A stretch of DNA of 64,000 nucleotides from Arthrobacter sp. NtRootA1. Lineage in GTDB: Bacteria; Actinomycetota; Actinomycetes; Actinomycetales; Micrococcaceae. The position numbers and the translations under genes were made by a program. The stretch lies in assembly GCF_019976975.1 (NCBI RefSeq), contig NZ_AP024630.1:3162001-3226000 (forward strand), given 5' to 3'. Of this stretch, positions 8,945-18,532 are shown piece after piece (the first letter of the stretch is position 1; each line of letters opens with the position of its first letter). Below the pieces are notes generated by a model, which did no database searches, was not told where the DNA came from, and worked only from the letters and a program-made list of their open reading frames with translations.

Positions 8945-10003
8945 ATGACCAACCCTGCCTCTGTCCTTCCGACCTCAGGCCCGGTCAGACGCTGGCTGGC
9001 TCACCAAGCATCCCCTGCGTGGTCGGTCCTGGCTCTGCTCTTGGTGTTGCCTGTGGCAGGAATGTCCCTGTTCAGGGCGGTCCCCACGGAGTGGCCGCTG
9101 GTGGTGGTTCAACTGTTGTCGTTCACCCCGTGGATGGTCCTGCCCTCGGCGCTGGCGATGGTCCTTGCTTTGTTTGGGCGCCGGCTGTGGGTCTTCATCA
9201 CGACGGCGGCCCTCTTGGCTCTCCAATTGTTCTGGCTGTTTCCGCTGGACACCGGAAGGCCAGAAGCAGTTCCTGCGGGGACCGCCACTGTTTCCGTGAA
9301 GGTGATGAGCCTCAACACTGAATACGGTGAGGCTGACGCAAGTGCCATCGTGAAGTTGGTCCGGGAGAACGGTATTCAACTCTTGACGTTCCAGGAGCAT
9401 ACGCAAGGGCTGGAAGACCGACTACGCTCCGAAGGCCTGGAATCAATACTGCCGAACCTCCTGAGTGAACCCAACGACGACGCTTCCGGTGGCGCCGTAT
9501 ATTCCGTTTTCCGTCTGCAGCCGGAGGGGCTCCTGCCCGATACGCCATTCCGGATGGACGTCACGCGGGTCTTCATCACGGATCCGGACAACGTTTCCAA
9601 GGCCACGTTGAACCTCACCAACGTTCACGCTCTGCCCCCGGTTGATGAGCGGATGCAGCAGTGGCGCAGCGACCTTGTCCAGGTTGCCCGTCAGGCCTCC
9701 CGTCCAGGGCATCACCTGCTGATGGGTGACTACAACTCCACCTACGATCACACCGAGTTCCGCGCCTTGCTTGACCCTGCCCTGGGCGGTGGACAGGACG
9801 GCAAAAAGCTCGTCGATGTTGGAACAGCCTCAGGCGGACGGTTCTCCCCCACCTGGCCAATGGAGGGACCACCTCTTCCGGGAATCGTGATCGACCATAT
9901 GGTTACTTCGCCCCGAATCAGCAGCAGTGGCTACGCGGTCCACCAGGTTTCCGGTTCTGACCATGCGGCCATTGTGGCAACGCTGGTCATCCCCGCCAGT
10001 TAG
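8945..10003 (+). CDS. Endonuclease/exonuclease/phosphatase family membrane protein
   Basis: A 352-residue protein with three hydrophobic segments in its first ~105 residues followed by an EEP (DNase I-like) domain expected on the outer face. Visible EEP landmarks are SLNTEYG, LLTFQEHT (catalytic Glu), MGDYNST (Asp/Asn pair), IDHM and GSDHAAI near the end (catalytic His). The substrate could be DNA, a phospholipid or a phosphate ester; the sequence does not decide. The ATG at 8945 is preferred over one six codons upstream, because conservation normally starts at the first membrane segment. The gene converges on the SDR with 14 bases between stops. Confidence 0.85.
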   Translation: MTNPASVLPTSGPVRRWLAHQASPAWSVLALLLVLPVAGMSLFRAVPTEWPLVVVQLLSFTPWMVLPSALAMVLALFGRRLWVFITTAALLALQLFWLFPLDTGRPEAVPAGTATVSVKVMSLNTEYGEADASAIVKLVRENGIQLLTFQEHTQGLEDRLRSEGLESILPNLLSEPNDDASGGAVYSVFRLQPEGLLPDTPFRMDVTRVFITDPDNVSKATLNLTNVHALPPVDERMQQWRSDLVQVARQASRPGHHLLMGDYNSTYDHTEFRALLDPALGGGQDGKKLVDVGTASGGRFSPTWPMEGPPLPGIVIDHMVTSPRISSSGYAVHQVSGSDHAAIVATLVIPAS

Positions 10004-10017
10004 AGTGCGCCCGTGCT

Positions 10018-10797
10018 TCAGCTTTCCTTGCGGATGAGCTTGTGGTTGGCTGCCTGGGCCACCGGGCGGACAACGATCTGGTCCAGGTTGATGTGATGTG
10101 GCAGGGAGACTGCGTACTTGACGACGTCGGCCACGTCCTCTGCCGTGAGGGGCTTTTCGACTCCGGCGTAGACCTGGGCGGCGGCGTCCTTGTCGCCCAG
10201 CCGGTTAAGGGCAAATTCCTCCGTGTGGACCAGGCCCGGCGCTACCTCGATGACACGGATGTTGTGACCCACTTCTTCCAGCCTTAGGGCGTTGGTCATG
10301 GCGTGCTGGGCGAACTTTGCGGCGTTGTAACCGGCGCCGCCTTCGTAAGCGGCCAGTCCGGCGGTGGATGTCAGGTTAAGTACGGTTCCTTCCCCGTCCT
10401 CCCTCAGCATCGGAAGGAATGCCCGGGTGATCTTCATGGTGCCCAGGACGTTTACCTGGTACATCCACTCCCAATCCTCAGTATCGGCATTCGCGATCAT
10501 GTCCGCGCCCCGGGCACCTCCGGCAATGTTGATGAGGGTATCGGCTCCCCCGGCTTTGGAAACTGCCTGCAAAAGGGCAGAGACGTCGTCGTCGCTGGTG
10601 ATATCGGCCGCAAACGGAATGGCGCCGGTTTCGGCGCCCAGCGCACCCAGTCGTTCGGCCCTGCGGGCCACCGCAAAGACCTTCCAGCCTGTGGAGGCCA
10701 ACGCCCGCACCGTGGCCTCGCCGATGCCCGTGCTGGCACCGGTAACTACTGCCGTTTTGTTCTGAACTGGATAAGCCGTCCGTGCTGCCAAAGTCAT
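10018..10797 (-). CDS. SDR family NAD(P)-dependent oxidoreductase
   Basis: Classical short-chain dehydrogenase, 259 residues. It has the cofactor motif TGASTGIGE (about 19-27), a basic residue pair (ARRAER) after beta-2 suggesting NADP preference, the NIAGG stretch, the catalytic Ser in LTSTAGL and the YNAAK Tyr/Lys pair. The closest general type is the serine/3-hydroxy-acid dehydrogenase group of SDRs (YdfG-like), because of the conserved AHNIRVIEV.PGLVHTEEF pattern, but the substrate cannot be assigned. It is divergent from valS with a 73-base gap. Confidence 0.85.
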   Translation of the reverse strand: MTLAARTAYPVQNKTAVVTGASTGIGEATVRALASTGWKVFAVARRAERLGALGAETGAIPFAADITSDDDVSALLQAVSKAGGADTLINIAGGARGADMIANADTEDWEWMYQVNVLGTMKITRAFLPMLREDGEGTVLNLTSTAGLAAYEGGAGYNAAKFAQHAMTNALRLEEVGHNIRVIEVAPGLVHTEEFALNRLGDKDAAAQVYAGVEKPLTAEDVADVVKYAVSLPHHINLDQIVVRPVAQAANHKLIRKES

Positions 10798-10870
10798 GGC
10801 ACTACACTATCGGTGGTCGCCGGCACCGGCCGAAGCAGCCCGTAACGGCGGGCCATGGAACAATTGACCC

Positions 10871-13492
10871 ATGGCTGAATCAACGCAGGGTACAGACACG
10901 CCCGCCACCGCCCCCATCAACGTTCCCGACAAGCCGGCCCTCGAAGGCCTGGAGGCCACGCTGACGCAGCGTTGGCTGGACGAAGGGACCTACAAGTTCA
11001 ATCCGGACACCACCCGGGAGCATGTCTACTCGATCGACACTCCCCCGCCAACCGCCTCGGGCTCCCTTCACGTGGGGCACATGTTCTCGTTCACCCAGAC
11101 AGACGTCCAGGCCCGCTACATGCGCATGACCGGAAAGAACGTCTTCTACCCCATGGGTTGGGACGACAACGGCCTGCCTACCGAGCGTCGCGTCCAGAAC
11201 TACTACGGTGTGCGTTGCGATCCCGCCATCCCGTACAACGCCGACTACCGTCCGCCTGCGCAGCCAGCCAAGAACCAGCGCGATTTCGACGTCGTTTCCC
11301 GCCAGAACTTCATCGAGCTGTGCGAGGAACTCGCTGTGGAGGACGAAAAAGTCTTCGAGAACCTCTTCCAGACCCTCGGTTTGTCCGTGGACTGGGACCT
11401 GACCTACCGCACCATCGATGACACCTCCCGTGCGGTATCCCAGCGTGCCTTCCTCGCCAACCTCTCTGCCGGTGACGCCTACATGGCCGAGGCTCCCACC
11501 CTCTGGGACGTTACCTTCCGCACCGCCGTGGCGCAGGCTGAGCTGGAGGACCGAGAGGTAGCCGGCGCGTATTACCGCTACCCCTTCTTCACCGAAGCCG
11601 GCGAAAAGATCTTCATCGAAACCACGCGCCCGGAGCTTCTTGCCGCCTGCGCCGCGCTGGTGGCAAACCCCGACGACGAACGGTACAAGCCGCTCTTTGG
11701 CAAAACAGTGAAATCCCCGCTGTTTGATGTAGAGCTCGAAGTAAAGGCCCACCCTCTCGCCAAGGCGGACAAGGGTTCCGGCATCGCCATGGTGTGCACC
11801 TTCGGTGACCTGACCGACGTCACGTGGTGGCGTGAACTGCAGCTGCCCACCCGCGCCATCATGGGCCGCGACGGCCGCATCATCGCCGAGACCCCGGAGT
11901 GGATCACCACCGACGCCGGCAAGGAAGCCTACGCAGCGATCGCTGGCAAGACTGCTTTCTCCGCCAAGGAAGCCGTAGTGGAGCTTCTCACTGCAGCAGA
12001 CCTGCTGGACGGCGAACCGAAGAAGATCACGCACCCCGTGAACTTCTTCGAAAAGGGTGACAAGCCCCTTGAGGTAGTGACCTCACGCCAGTGGTACATC
12101 CGCAACGGCGGGCGCGATGAAGAACGCCGCGAACGCCTGATCGGCCGTGGCCAGGAAATCAACTTCCACCCTTCCTTCATGCGCTCCCGCTACGAGAACT
12201 GGATTGCGGGCCTGAACGGCGACTGGCTGGTATCCCGCCAGCGCTTCTTCGGCGTGCCCATTCCCGTCTGGTATCCGCTGGATGCCCAGGGCAACCCGGA
12301 CTACGACCACCCCATCCTGCCCTCGGATGACATGCTCCCCGTGGATCCCGCCGCGGATGCAGCCCCAGGCTTCGAGGAAGCTCAGCGCGATCAGGCCAAC
12401 GGCTTCACCGGTGACGCCGACGTCCTGGACACTTGGGCCACGTCCTCCCTTACCCCGCAGATCGTGGGTGGCTGGAGCCGTGACGAGGAACTGTTCTCCA
12501 AGGTCTACCCCTTCGACCTCCGCCCCCAGGGTCACGACATCATCCGCACGTGGCTGTTCTCCTCCGCTGTCCGCGCCGACGCCCTGCAGAAGAGCGCGCC
12601 TTGGAAGCATGCAGCTATCTCCGGGTGGATCCTTGACCCGGACCGCAAGAAGATGTCCAAGTCCAAGGGCAACGTGGTTGTTCCCACGGATGTCCTGAAC
12701 GAGTTCGGCTCGGACGCTGTCCGCTACTGGGCAGCCTCGGCCAAGCTCGGCGCAGATACGGCCTACGAGATCGCGCAGATGAAGATCGGCCGGCGGTTGG
12801 CCATCAAGCTGCTCAACGCGTCCAAGTTCGTGTTGAACCTTGGGGCCACCGAAAACTCCGTCGTGTCCAGCGATCTCTCCGTACTGACCAATCCGCTGGA
12901 CCGTGCACTGCTCGCGCAGTTGTCCGATGTGGTTGCCCAGTCCACCAAGGCGTTCGACAACTATGACTACGCCCGGGCACTTCAGATCACAGAGTCATTC
13001 TTCTGGCAGTTCACTGACGACTACGTCGAGCTCATCAAGGACCGCGCCTACGGTGCGGCCGGGGAGTCGGAACAGGCATCCGTGCTGGCTGCACTGGCCA
13101 CCACCTTGGACTCCTTGCTGCGCCTTTTCGCGCCATTCCTGCCCTTCGCGACCGAAGAGGTGTGGAGCTGGTGGCGCTCCGGCTCGGTTCACCGCGCCCA
13201 GTGGCCGGCCGCACTGGAAATCGCCGACGGCGACACCACAATGCTTGGCACTGTTGGGGTAGCACTCAGTGGCATCCGCAAGGCCAAGTCCGAGGCCAAG
13301 GTGAAGCAGCGCACCGCAGTACTCTCAGCATCCATCACCGCCAATGAGATGCTTGTTGCGCAGCTCAAGGCTGGACTCGGGGACCTGAAGGCGGCCGCGA
13401 ACGCACAGGAGATTGCACTCCAGTCCGGCGAGGGTGAGCTCACGGTCAGCGATGTTGTCCTGGCACCGGCAGAGGAAACGCCCGCGTCGTAG
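10871..13492 (+). CDS. valS: Valyl-tRNA synthetase
   Basis: Class I synthetase charging tRNA-Val. The 873-residue product has PPTASGSLHVGH with the HIGH-type motif at 67-70, an editing domain with TTRPELL, KMSKS at 594-598, and a shorter C-terminal anticodon-binding domain with a brief coiled-coil-like tail. The start ATG at 10871 follows a 73-base gap that is too short for a T-box, and no T-box core was found there. A terminator hairpin follows 38 bases after the stop. The sequence pattern is of the short, archaeal-like ValRS rather than the longer E. coli type; this is a judgement by eye. Confidence 0.96.
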   Translation: MAESTQGTDTPATAPINVPDKPALEGLEATLTQRWLDEGTYKFNPDTTREHVYSIDTPPPTASGSLHVGHMFSFTQTDVQARYMRMTGKNVFYPMGWDDNGLPTERRVQNYYGVRCDPAIPYNADYRPPAQPAKNQRDFDVVSRQNFIELCEELAVEDEKVFENLFQTLGLSVDWDLTYRTIDDTSRAVSQRAFLANLSAGDAYMAEAPTLWDVTFRTAVAQAELEDREVAGAYYRYPFFTEAGEKIFIETTRPELLAACAALVANPDDERYKPLFGKTVKSPLFDVELEVKAHPLAKADKGSGIAMVCTFGDLTDVTWWRELQLPTRAIMGRDGRIIAETPEWITTDAGKEAYAAIAGKTAFSAKEAVVELLTAADLLDGEPKKITHPVNFFEKGDKPLEVVTSRQWYIRNGGRDEERRERLIGRGQEINFHPSFMRSRYENWIAGLNGDWLVSRQRFFGVPIPVWYPLDAQGNPDYDHPILPSDDMLPVDPAADAAPGFEEAQRDQANGFTGDADVLDTWATSSLTPQIVGGWSRDEELFSKVYPFDLRPQGHDIIRTWLFSSAVRADALQKSAPWKHAAISGWILDPDRKKMSKSKGNVVVPTDVLNEFGSDAVRYWAASAKLGADTAYEIAQMKIGRRLAIKLLNASKFVLNLGATENSVVSSDLSVLTNPLDRALLAQLSDVVAQSTKAFDNYDYARALQITESFFWQFTDDYVELIKDRAYGAAGESEQASVLAALATTLDSLLRLFAPFLPFATEEVWSWWRSGSVHRAQWPAALEIADGDTTMLGTVGVALSGIRKAKSEAKVKQRTAVLSASITANEMLVAQLKAGLGDLKAAANAQEIALQSGEGELTVSDVVLAPAEETPAS

Positions 13493-13529
13493 CCCAGCCC
13501 GCGTCCTTGGCCCATTTTTGGGCAAAGGG

Positions 13530-13573
13530 GAAGCCCCATCAGCGTTTTGCCGTTGGTGGGGCTTCGACTTTTC
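13530..13573 (+). terminator. Rho-independent terminator of valS
   Basis: Arms GAAGCCCCA (13530-13538) and TGGGGCTTC (13557-13565), with weaker internal pairing, followed by GACTTTT. It is placed directly after valS on the plus strand. Confidence 0.8.
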
Positions 13574-13764
13574 GGCTGTCCGGTGACGGCTTGACAGTCT
13601 GGCGGAATCCTCGGAATTTCAGGTCTTACTACCTCGTCACAGGTAGCTTGCTTCCAACTTTGCCAAAGGCTGCGTTGGTTGCATATCACTGAATCTTTGG
13701 TTTCCGTGTCCCTCTTCTTTCGAAGTGGGTAAGAACCATTGTGGTCCCGTCGGAGACCATGCAC
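13574..13764 (+). other. Gene-free stretch between two terminators; possible small RNA unit
   Basis: About 190 bases lie between the valS terminator and a second, very strong plus-strand terminator at 13765-13813, with no protein gene between. A TTGACA hexamer stands at 13591-13596 but the matching -10 is poor. A short hairpin (TGGTC...GACCA) lies at about 13742-13760. An independently transcribed small RNA would explain the orphan terminator, but no known RNA family was recognised. Confidence 0.35.
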
Positions 13765-13813
13765 AAGGCCTCCGGCAGAACTACAATCCTGTAGTTCTGC
13801 GGAGGCCTTTTTC
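13765..13813 (+). terminator. Strong intrinsic terminator with no upstream gene
   Basis: A long stem: AAGGCCTCC, a bulged G, then GCAGAACTACA pairs with TGTAGTTCTGC-GGAGGCCTT around an ATCC loop, then TTTTTC. It acts on the plus strand, just before the Fpg/Nei gene and well after the valS terminator. Confidence 0.85.
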
Positions 13814-13859
13814 GTGCAGCTTTCCTGCAGCCCGGGCAAAGCTATGGCAGAGTATGCTC

Positions 13860-14735
13860 ATGCCGGAACTTCCCGAAGTGCACGGCCTGTGCACGTATCT
13901 GGACACCCAACTCCGTGGAGCCGTACTGTCCGACGTCCGCATTAACTCCATCGCAGCCCTGAAGACGGCTGATCCCCCTTACAGCTCACTTGAGGGCCGG
14001 ACCATCCAGGGCACCCAGCGCTTCGGCAAATTCATCAGCCTCGACGCCGGGAGCCTGTTTTTCGTCTTCCACCTGGCCAAGGCAGGATGGGTTCGCTACA
14101 CCGAGCATCCCTCGTCAGCAGGGCTCCGCATGGGCAAGAGCAACATCGCCGCCAGACTATTGCTGCACCGGGTGGCCGACGATGCCCACATCGGTCTTGA
14201 CCTGACGGAAGCCGGCACCAAGAAAAGCCTGGCCATCTACGTAGTAAGGGATCCCTTGGATGTTCCTGGAATCGCAACCCTTGGCCCGGAACCACTCAGC
14301 CCCGACTTCGACGAAAATGCCCTGGCAGCAATCCTTAAGTCAAGTTCCCAACAAATCAAGGGACTTCTCCGCAGCCAAAGTGTCATCGCCGGGATTGGCA
14401 ATGCCTACAGCGACGAGATTCTGCATGCTGCCAAAATCTCTCCCTTCGCCATCGCCAAGTCGCTCGGCGGCGAAACAGTACAGCGGCTCTACGACGCGAT
14501 GCAAGAAGTTCTGGTGGGTGCAGTGAACGCGGCAGCTGGAAAGCCTTCCAGCGAGCTGAAGGACACCAAGCGAAGCAATTTCAGGGTGCATGCCAGGACC
14601 GGGCTACCCTGCCCTGTCTGTGGTGACACTGTGCGTGAGGTGTCCTTCGCGGACACCTCACTGCAGTACTGTGCCACCTGCCAAACCAACGGAAAGATCC
14701 TCGCGGACCGGCGCACGTCACGCTTCTTGAAGTAG
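13860..14735 (+). CDS. Fpg/Nei family DNA glycosylase (first copy)
   Basis: Bifunctional base-excision repair glycosylase/AP lyase for oxidised bases. The 291-residue product must begin with Met-Pro because Pro2 is the nucleophile; the ATG at 13860 gives MPELPEVHG. Other landmarks are Lys57 in RFGKFISL, the helix-two-turn-helix motif QSVIAGIGNAYSDEIL and a C-terminal zinc finger CPVC...CATC followed by ILADRR. The longer frame to 13725 would bury Pro2 and runs through the terminator. A second, more diverged Fpg/Nei gene is at 21660-22559. Whether this copy acts as Fpg or Nei cannot be decided. Confidence 0.92.
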   Translation: MPELPEVHGLCTYLDTQLRGAVLSDVRINSIAALKTADPPYSSLEGRTIQGTQRFGKFISLDAGSLFFVFHLAKAGWVRYTEHPSSAGLRMGKSNIAARLLLHRVADDAHIGLDLTEAGTKKSLAIYVVRDPLDVPGIATLGPEPLSPDFDENALAAILKSSSQQIKGLLRSQSVIAGIGNAYSDEILHAAKISPFAIAKSLGGETVQRLYDAMQEVLVGAVNAAAGKPSSELKDTKRSNFRVHARTGLPCPVCGDTVREVSFADTSLQYCATCQTNGKILADRRTSRFLK

Positions 14736-14772
14736 CTCCAGGCAGCTCTGGTTCAGGTTGAACCGCGAAGCT

Positions 14773-15402
14773 CTAGTTAAACTCAGGGCTTTCCGTGCGG
14801 CTGCGCTTAATTTCGAAGAAGTGCGGGTACCCGGCAAGGGTTACCGTGGCGTCCCAAAGCTGTCCCGCCCCTTCGCCCCTCGGAATCCGGGTGAGGACCG
14901 GGCCGAAGAAGGCCGTACCGTTTACGGCGACCACGGGTGTTCCGACATCCTGGCCCACCAAAGAGATGCCAGCCTCATGACTGGCGCGCAATTGCGTGTC
15001 GTAGTCGTCGGAACCAGCGAACCGTGCCAGTTCAGCGGGAAGCCCAACCTCTGCCAGGGCCTTCTCAATCACGGAAGTACGGTCCTTGTTGCCCTCATGG
15101 TGGATCTGCTCCCCCATGGCGTCATACAACGGCTTGACGTAGCTGCTGCCGTGCAGTTCCTGGGCCGCGATGATCACACGCACCGGACCCCAGCTGTCGT
15201 CCATCATTGCCCGGTAGTCGCCGGGAAGGTCACGGCCCTCGTTGAGCACCGACAGGCTCATGACATGCCAATCCGTCTCAATACCCCGCACCTGCTCCAC
15301 CTCGCCGATCCAGCGCGATGTGATCCATGCGAAGGGACAAACGGGATCGAACCAGAAATCGGCTTTGTTGACGGACTGCTCAGGCAAATTCTGTTCGGGC
15401 AC
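14773..15402 (-). CDS. DsbA-fold, mycothiol-dependent nitroreductase (Rv2466c)-like protein
   Basis: A 209-residue protein of the DsbA/thioredoxin-like group that includes mycobacterial Rv2466c, a mycothiol-using oxidoreductase induced by oxidative stress. The signature FWFDPVCPFAWITSRW places the active-site Cys at residue 22. The position of the second Cys of a CxxC is Ala25, so this would be a monothiol form. The rest of the helical insertion (DYRAMMDDSWGPVRVI) matches the family. It has no signal peptide, so it is cytosolic. It lies convergent to the Fpg/Nei gene and upstream of clpX on the same strand. Confidence 0.82.
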   Translation of the reverse strand: MPEQNLPEQSVNKADFWFDPVCPFAWITSRWIGEVEQVRGIETDWHVMSLSVLNEGRDLPGDYRAMMDDSWGPVRVIIAAQELHGSSYVKPLYDAMGEQIHHEGNKDRTSVIEKALAEVGLPAELARFAGSDDYDTQLRASHEAGISLVGQDVGTPVVAVNGTAFFGPVLTRIPRGEGAGQLWDATVTLAGYPHFFEIKRSRTESPEFN

Positions 15403-15483
15403 AGGAAACTCCTCGACAAGAGTGGAAACGGGCGTGGAGCGACGCTGAATCAGTGAAACCGCCGCTACTAGGCCAACGGCTGG

Positions 15484-16773
15484 CTAGGCCGACTTATTCC
15501 GGCGCTTCGCTACGACGTCGTGGCCGATCATGGTCGGCTGGGCCTTGTTATCCACGACATCAGCGGTTATGACCACAGTTGCGATGTCATCCCTGCTCGG
15601 GAGATCAAACATGACTGGCAGCAACACTTCTTCCATGATGGCCCTCAGGCCACGTGCCCCTGTGCCGCGTTCAAGCGCTTGGTCAGCGATGGCATCCAGC
15701 GCGTCGTCGTCGAATTGCAACTCAACACCATCCAACTGGAACATCTTCTGGTATTGCTTCACCAAGGCGTTCTTGGGCGTGGAAAGGATCTGGATCAATG
15801 CAGGACGGTCGAGGTTCGAGACGGTGGTGATCACCGGCAGGCGGCCGATGAACTCCGGAATGAGTCCAAACTTCAGCAGGTCTTCGGGCATGACTTCGCC
15901 GTACGTGTCCACGTTGTCCCGGACCTCGTTGAGCGGCGCTCCAAAGCCGATGCCCTTGCGCCCGGACCGGGAACCGATGATGTCCTCGAGACCGGCAAAT
16001 GCGCCTGCCACGATGAAGAGCACATTGGTGGTGTCGATCTGGATGAATTCCTGATGCGGATGCTTACGTCCGCCCTGTGGCGGCACGGAGGCAACTGTGC
16101 CTTCGAGGATCTTCAGCAGGGCCTGCTGGACTCCTTCGCCCGAGACATCCCGGGTGATCGAGGGGTTCTCGCTCTTGCGGGAGATTTTGTCGATCTCGTC
16201 AATGTAGATAATGCCTTGTTCGGCTTTCTTGACGTCGTAATCTGCCGCCTGGATGAGCTTGAGCAGGATGTTCTCCACATCCTCGCCAACGTAGCCTGCC
16301 TCCGTGAGCGCCGTGGCATCGGCTACAGCGAACGGCACATTCAGCCTGCGCGCCAGCGTTTGTGCCAAGTAGGTCTTGCCACAACCGGTTGGGCCAATCA
16401 GCAGGATGTTGGACTTGGCGATCTCCACATCCTCGTGATGCGGACCCTCACCAAGGCTGCCGGCTTTGGGAGCGTGACCAGCCTGGATGCGCTTGTAGTG
16501 GTTGTACACAGCAACCGCCAGCGACCGCTTGGCAGGTTCCTGGCCAATGACGTACTCCTGCAGGAAATCGAAGATCTCCCGGGGCTTGGGCAATTCAAAA
16601 CTGCCAAGGTCCGAAACTTCCGCAAGTTCTTCTTCGATGATCTCGTTGCAAAGCTCGATGCACTCATCGCAGATGTACACACCGGGCCCGGCAATCAGCT
16701 TCCGTACCTGCTTCTGGCTCTTTCCGCAGAAAGAACACTTCAGCAGGTCCGTGCTCTCGCCAATCCGAGCCAT
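15484..16773 (-). CDS. clpX: ATP-dependent Clp protease ATP-binding subunit ClpX
   Basis: AAA+ unfoldase delivering substrates to ClpP. The 429-residue product has the N-terminal zinc-binding domain with Cys13, Cys16, Cys35 and Cys38, Walker A GPTGCGKT (127-134), Walker B IDEID (191-195) and the C-terminal small domain with RGLRAIME. The start at 16773 follows a GAAGGGA ribosome site. It lies downstream of clpP1-clpP2 on the same strand but is separated from clpP2 by a strong hairpin at 16904-16942, so it probably also has its own promoter. Confidence 0.97.
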   Translation of the reverse strand: MARIGESTDLLKCSFCGKSQKQVRKLIAGPGVYICDECIELCNEIIEEELAEVSDLGSFELPKPREIFDFLQEYVIGQEPAKRSLAVAVYNHYKRIQAGHAPKAGSLGEGPHHEDVEIAKSNILLIGPTGCGKTYLAQTLARRLNVPFAVADATALTEAGYVGEDVENILLKLIQAADYDVKKAEQGIIYIDEIDKISRKSENPSITRDVSGEGVQQALLKILEGTVASVPPQGGRKHPHQEFIQIDTTNVLFIVAGAFAGLEDIIGSRSGRKGIGFGAPLNEVRDNVDTYGEVMPEDLLKFGLIPEFIGRLPVITTVSNLDRPALIQILSTPKNALVKQYQKMFQLDGVELQFDDDALDAIADQALERGTGARGLRAIMEEVLLPVMFDLPSRDDIATVVITADVVDNKAQPTMIGHDVVAKRRNKSA

Positions 16774-16903
16774 GTGTGAATCCCTTCGTTACATGCGGGT
16801 GATGCGGCTCCGCGCCGTACTCAAGTGTGCGGCCTGGCCGGGGTTGGCACCACCGTGACAACATCCACTCTAGGTCACAATGGGCTGCTTGGGCGGAAAC
16901 AGA

Positions 16904-16942
16904 ACGCCGGTGCGGTCCATATTTCGCGAACCGCACCGGCGT
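16904..16942. terminator. Hairpin between clpP2 and clpX
   Basis: Perfect 13-bp arms, ACGCCGGTGCGGT (16904-16916) and ACCGCACCGGCGT (16930-16942), around a 13-base loop. On the minus strand it follows the clpP2 stop and is followed by a moderately T-rich stretch (TCTGTTT); on the plus strand it is followed by CGTTTT. It is a probable attenuator or terminator between clpP2 and clpX. Confidence 0.75.
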
Positions 16943-16956
16943 CGTTTTACTGTCTG

Positions 16957-17616
16957 CTACCTGGCGATTGCCTGGGGCTTGATCTTGCGGGAGTCCAGAA
17001 CCTGGTCAATCAAGCCGTAACTCATGGCCTCGGCCGCGGTCAGGATCTTGTCGCGCTCGATGTCGTTATTGACCTGCTCGGACGTGCGGCCGGAGTGGTG
17101 TGCCAGCGTGTCCTCAAGCCATGTACGCATGCGCATGACTTCAGCAGCCTGGATCTCGAGGTCGGATGCCTGGCCGCCCTGGCCGCCGGACAACGCGGGC
17201 TGATGGATCAGCACGCGTGCGTTCGGCAGTGCCAGCCGCTTGCCCGGAGTTCCTGCTGCAAGCAGCACAGCAGCCGCGCTGGCTGCCTGGCCCAGGCATA
17301 CCGTCTGGATCTCGGGACGAATGTACTGCATGGTGTCATAGATCGCCGTCATGGCGGTGAAGGATCCACCTGGCGAATTGATGTACAACGTGATGTCGCG
17401 GTCCGGATCCGTCGATTCAAGGACCAGCAGCTGGGCCATGATGTCATCGGCAGAAGCGTCGTCAACCTGGACGCCGAGGAAGATGATGCGGTCCTCGAAC
17501 AGCTTGGTGTACGGATCCTGGCGCTTGAAGCCGTAAGGGGTACGCTCTTCAAACTGGGGCAGGACGTAGCGGCTGGTTGGGAGATTACCGGCAGACCATC
17601 CGAAGTTGTAGTTCAT
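16957..17616 (-). CDS. clpP2: ATP-dependent Clp protease proteolytic subunit ClpP2
   Basis: Serine peptidase subunit of the actinobacterial mixed ClpP1P2 barrel. The 219-residue product shows [20 protein letters not shown], catalytic Ser113 in LGQAASAAA and His138 in VLIHQPA. The ATG at 17616 (MNYNFGWS) is chosen; the frame is open to 17781 but that part overlaps clpP1. It lies 38 bases after the clpP1 stop in the same operon. The divergence between the two copies (about half of residues differ) fits the obligate heteromeric ClpP1/ClpP2 arrangement known in actinobacteria. Confidence 0.95.
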   Translation of the reverse strand: MNYNFGWSAGNLPTSRYVLPQFEERTPYGFKRQDPYTKLFEDRIIFLGVQVDDASADDIMAQLLVLESTDPDRDITLYINSPGGSFTAMTAIYDTMQYIRPEIQTVCLGQAASAAAVLLAAGTPGKRLALPNARVLIHQPALSGGQGGQASDLEIQAAEVMRMRTWLEDTLAHHSGRTSEQVNNDIERDKILTAAEAMSYGLIDQVLDSRKIKPQAIAR

Positions 17617-17654
17617 GTCATTACTCCTGGGTTTCAGTGGTTCTTTGGTGCCGG

Positions 17655-18305
17655 TTAGTTTTCGGAGCCTGGCTCGGAGTTCGACTGGTTGGCCGTTCCA
17701 CCGCCACCAGCTACCGAGCCTGCGTGGGCCGAGATCTTGTCGAAGAAGCCGTACTCCAGGGCCTCGGTGGCCGTGAACCACTTGTCGCGGTCGTTGTCCT
17801 TGAGGATGGTCTCCACAGTCTGGCCCGTCTGTTCGGCAGTGAGTTCCGCCATGACCTTCTTCATGTGCAGGATCAGCTCGGCCTGGATTTTGATATCCGA
17901 AGCAGTGCCACCGATACCACCGGAAGGCTGGTGCATGAGAATACGGGCGTTGGGGGTCGCGTAGCGCTTACCCTTGGTTCCGGAGGAGAGCAGGAACTGA
18001 CCCATGGAGGCAGCCAGGCCGGTGGCAACAGTGACAACATCGTTGGGGATGAACTGCATGGTGTCGTAGATGGCCATGCCGGCCGTCACGGAGCCACCGG
18101 GCGAGTTGATGTAAAGGTAGATGTCCTTCTCGGGGTCTTCAGCCGAGAGGAGGAGCAGCTGCGAGCAGATGGCGTTGGCGTTCTCGTCACGGACTTCAGA
18201 GCCAAGCCAGATGATGCGCTCTTTCAGCAGGCGGTTGTAGATGTAGTTGTCCTGGGCTGCGGGATCGACAGTTGCCATCCGGGGAGCCTCTGATTGCTGT
18301 GACAT
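17655..18305 (-). CDS. clpP1: ATP-dependent Clp protease proteolytic subunit ClpP1
   Basis: First proteolytic subunit of the pair, 216 residues. It has [20 protein letters not shown], catalytic Ser100 in TGLAASMGQ and His125 in ILMHQPSGG. The start at 18305 has a GAGAGG ribosome site upstream; an internal Met at codon 10 (18278) is an alternative. It is the promoter-proximal gene of clpP1-clpP2 and is separated from tig by a strong tig terminator, so the clp operon has its own promoter in 18306-18480. Confidence 0.95.
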   Translation of the reverse strand: MSQQSEAPRMATVDPAAQDNYIYNRLLKERIIWLGSEVRDENANAICSQLLLLSAEDPEKDIYLYINSPGGSVTAGMAIYDTMQFIPNDVVTVATGLAASMGQFLLSSGTKGKRYATPNARILMHQPSGGIGGTASDIKIQAELILHMKKVMAELTAEQTGQTVETILKDNDRDKWFTATEALEYGFFDKISAHAGSVAGGGGTANQSNSEPGSEN

Positions 18306-18481
18306 AAGTACTTACCTCTCGCTGGTGCCAGTGACCTCACTGAACTTCACTACTTGGACACTAACCGTTTTCAGGGACGATTTGTTCGCCGGAATCGCGC
18401 TGTTCGCTGACGGCGCACGATTGGAGCGGGCCCGCAGATCCAGCGCGCTTATTGTATGCGGACTTGTCCGTTCAGGGCTTA

Positions 18482-18518
18482 AAACAAACCGACCCCGGAT
18501 CTGCTGATCCGGGGTCGG
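18482..18518 (-). terminator. Rho-independent terminator of tig
   Basis: On the minus strand a perfect 13-bp stem (18518-18506 with 18501-18489, 4-base loop) is followed by TTTGTTTT. It lies 14 bases after the tig stop and insulates clpP1 from tig. Confidence 0.9.
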
Positions 18519-18532
18519 TTGATGCGTTTTGA

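Noticed and set aside
10880..12034. 384-codon minus-strand frame
   Set aside because: Antisense to valS.
15520..16779. 419-codon plus-strand frame
   Set aside because: Antisense to clpX.
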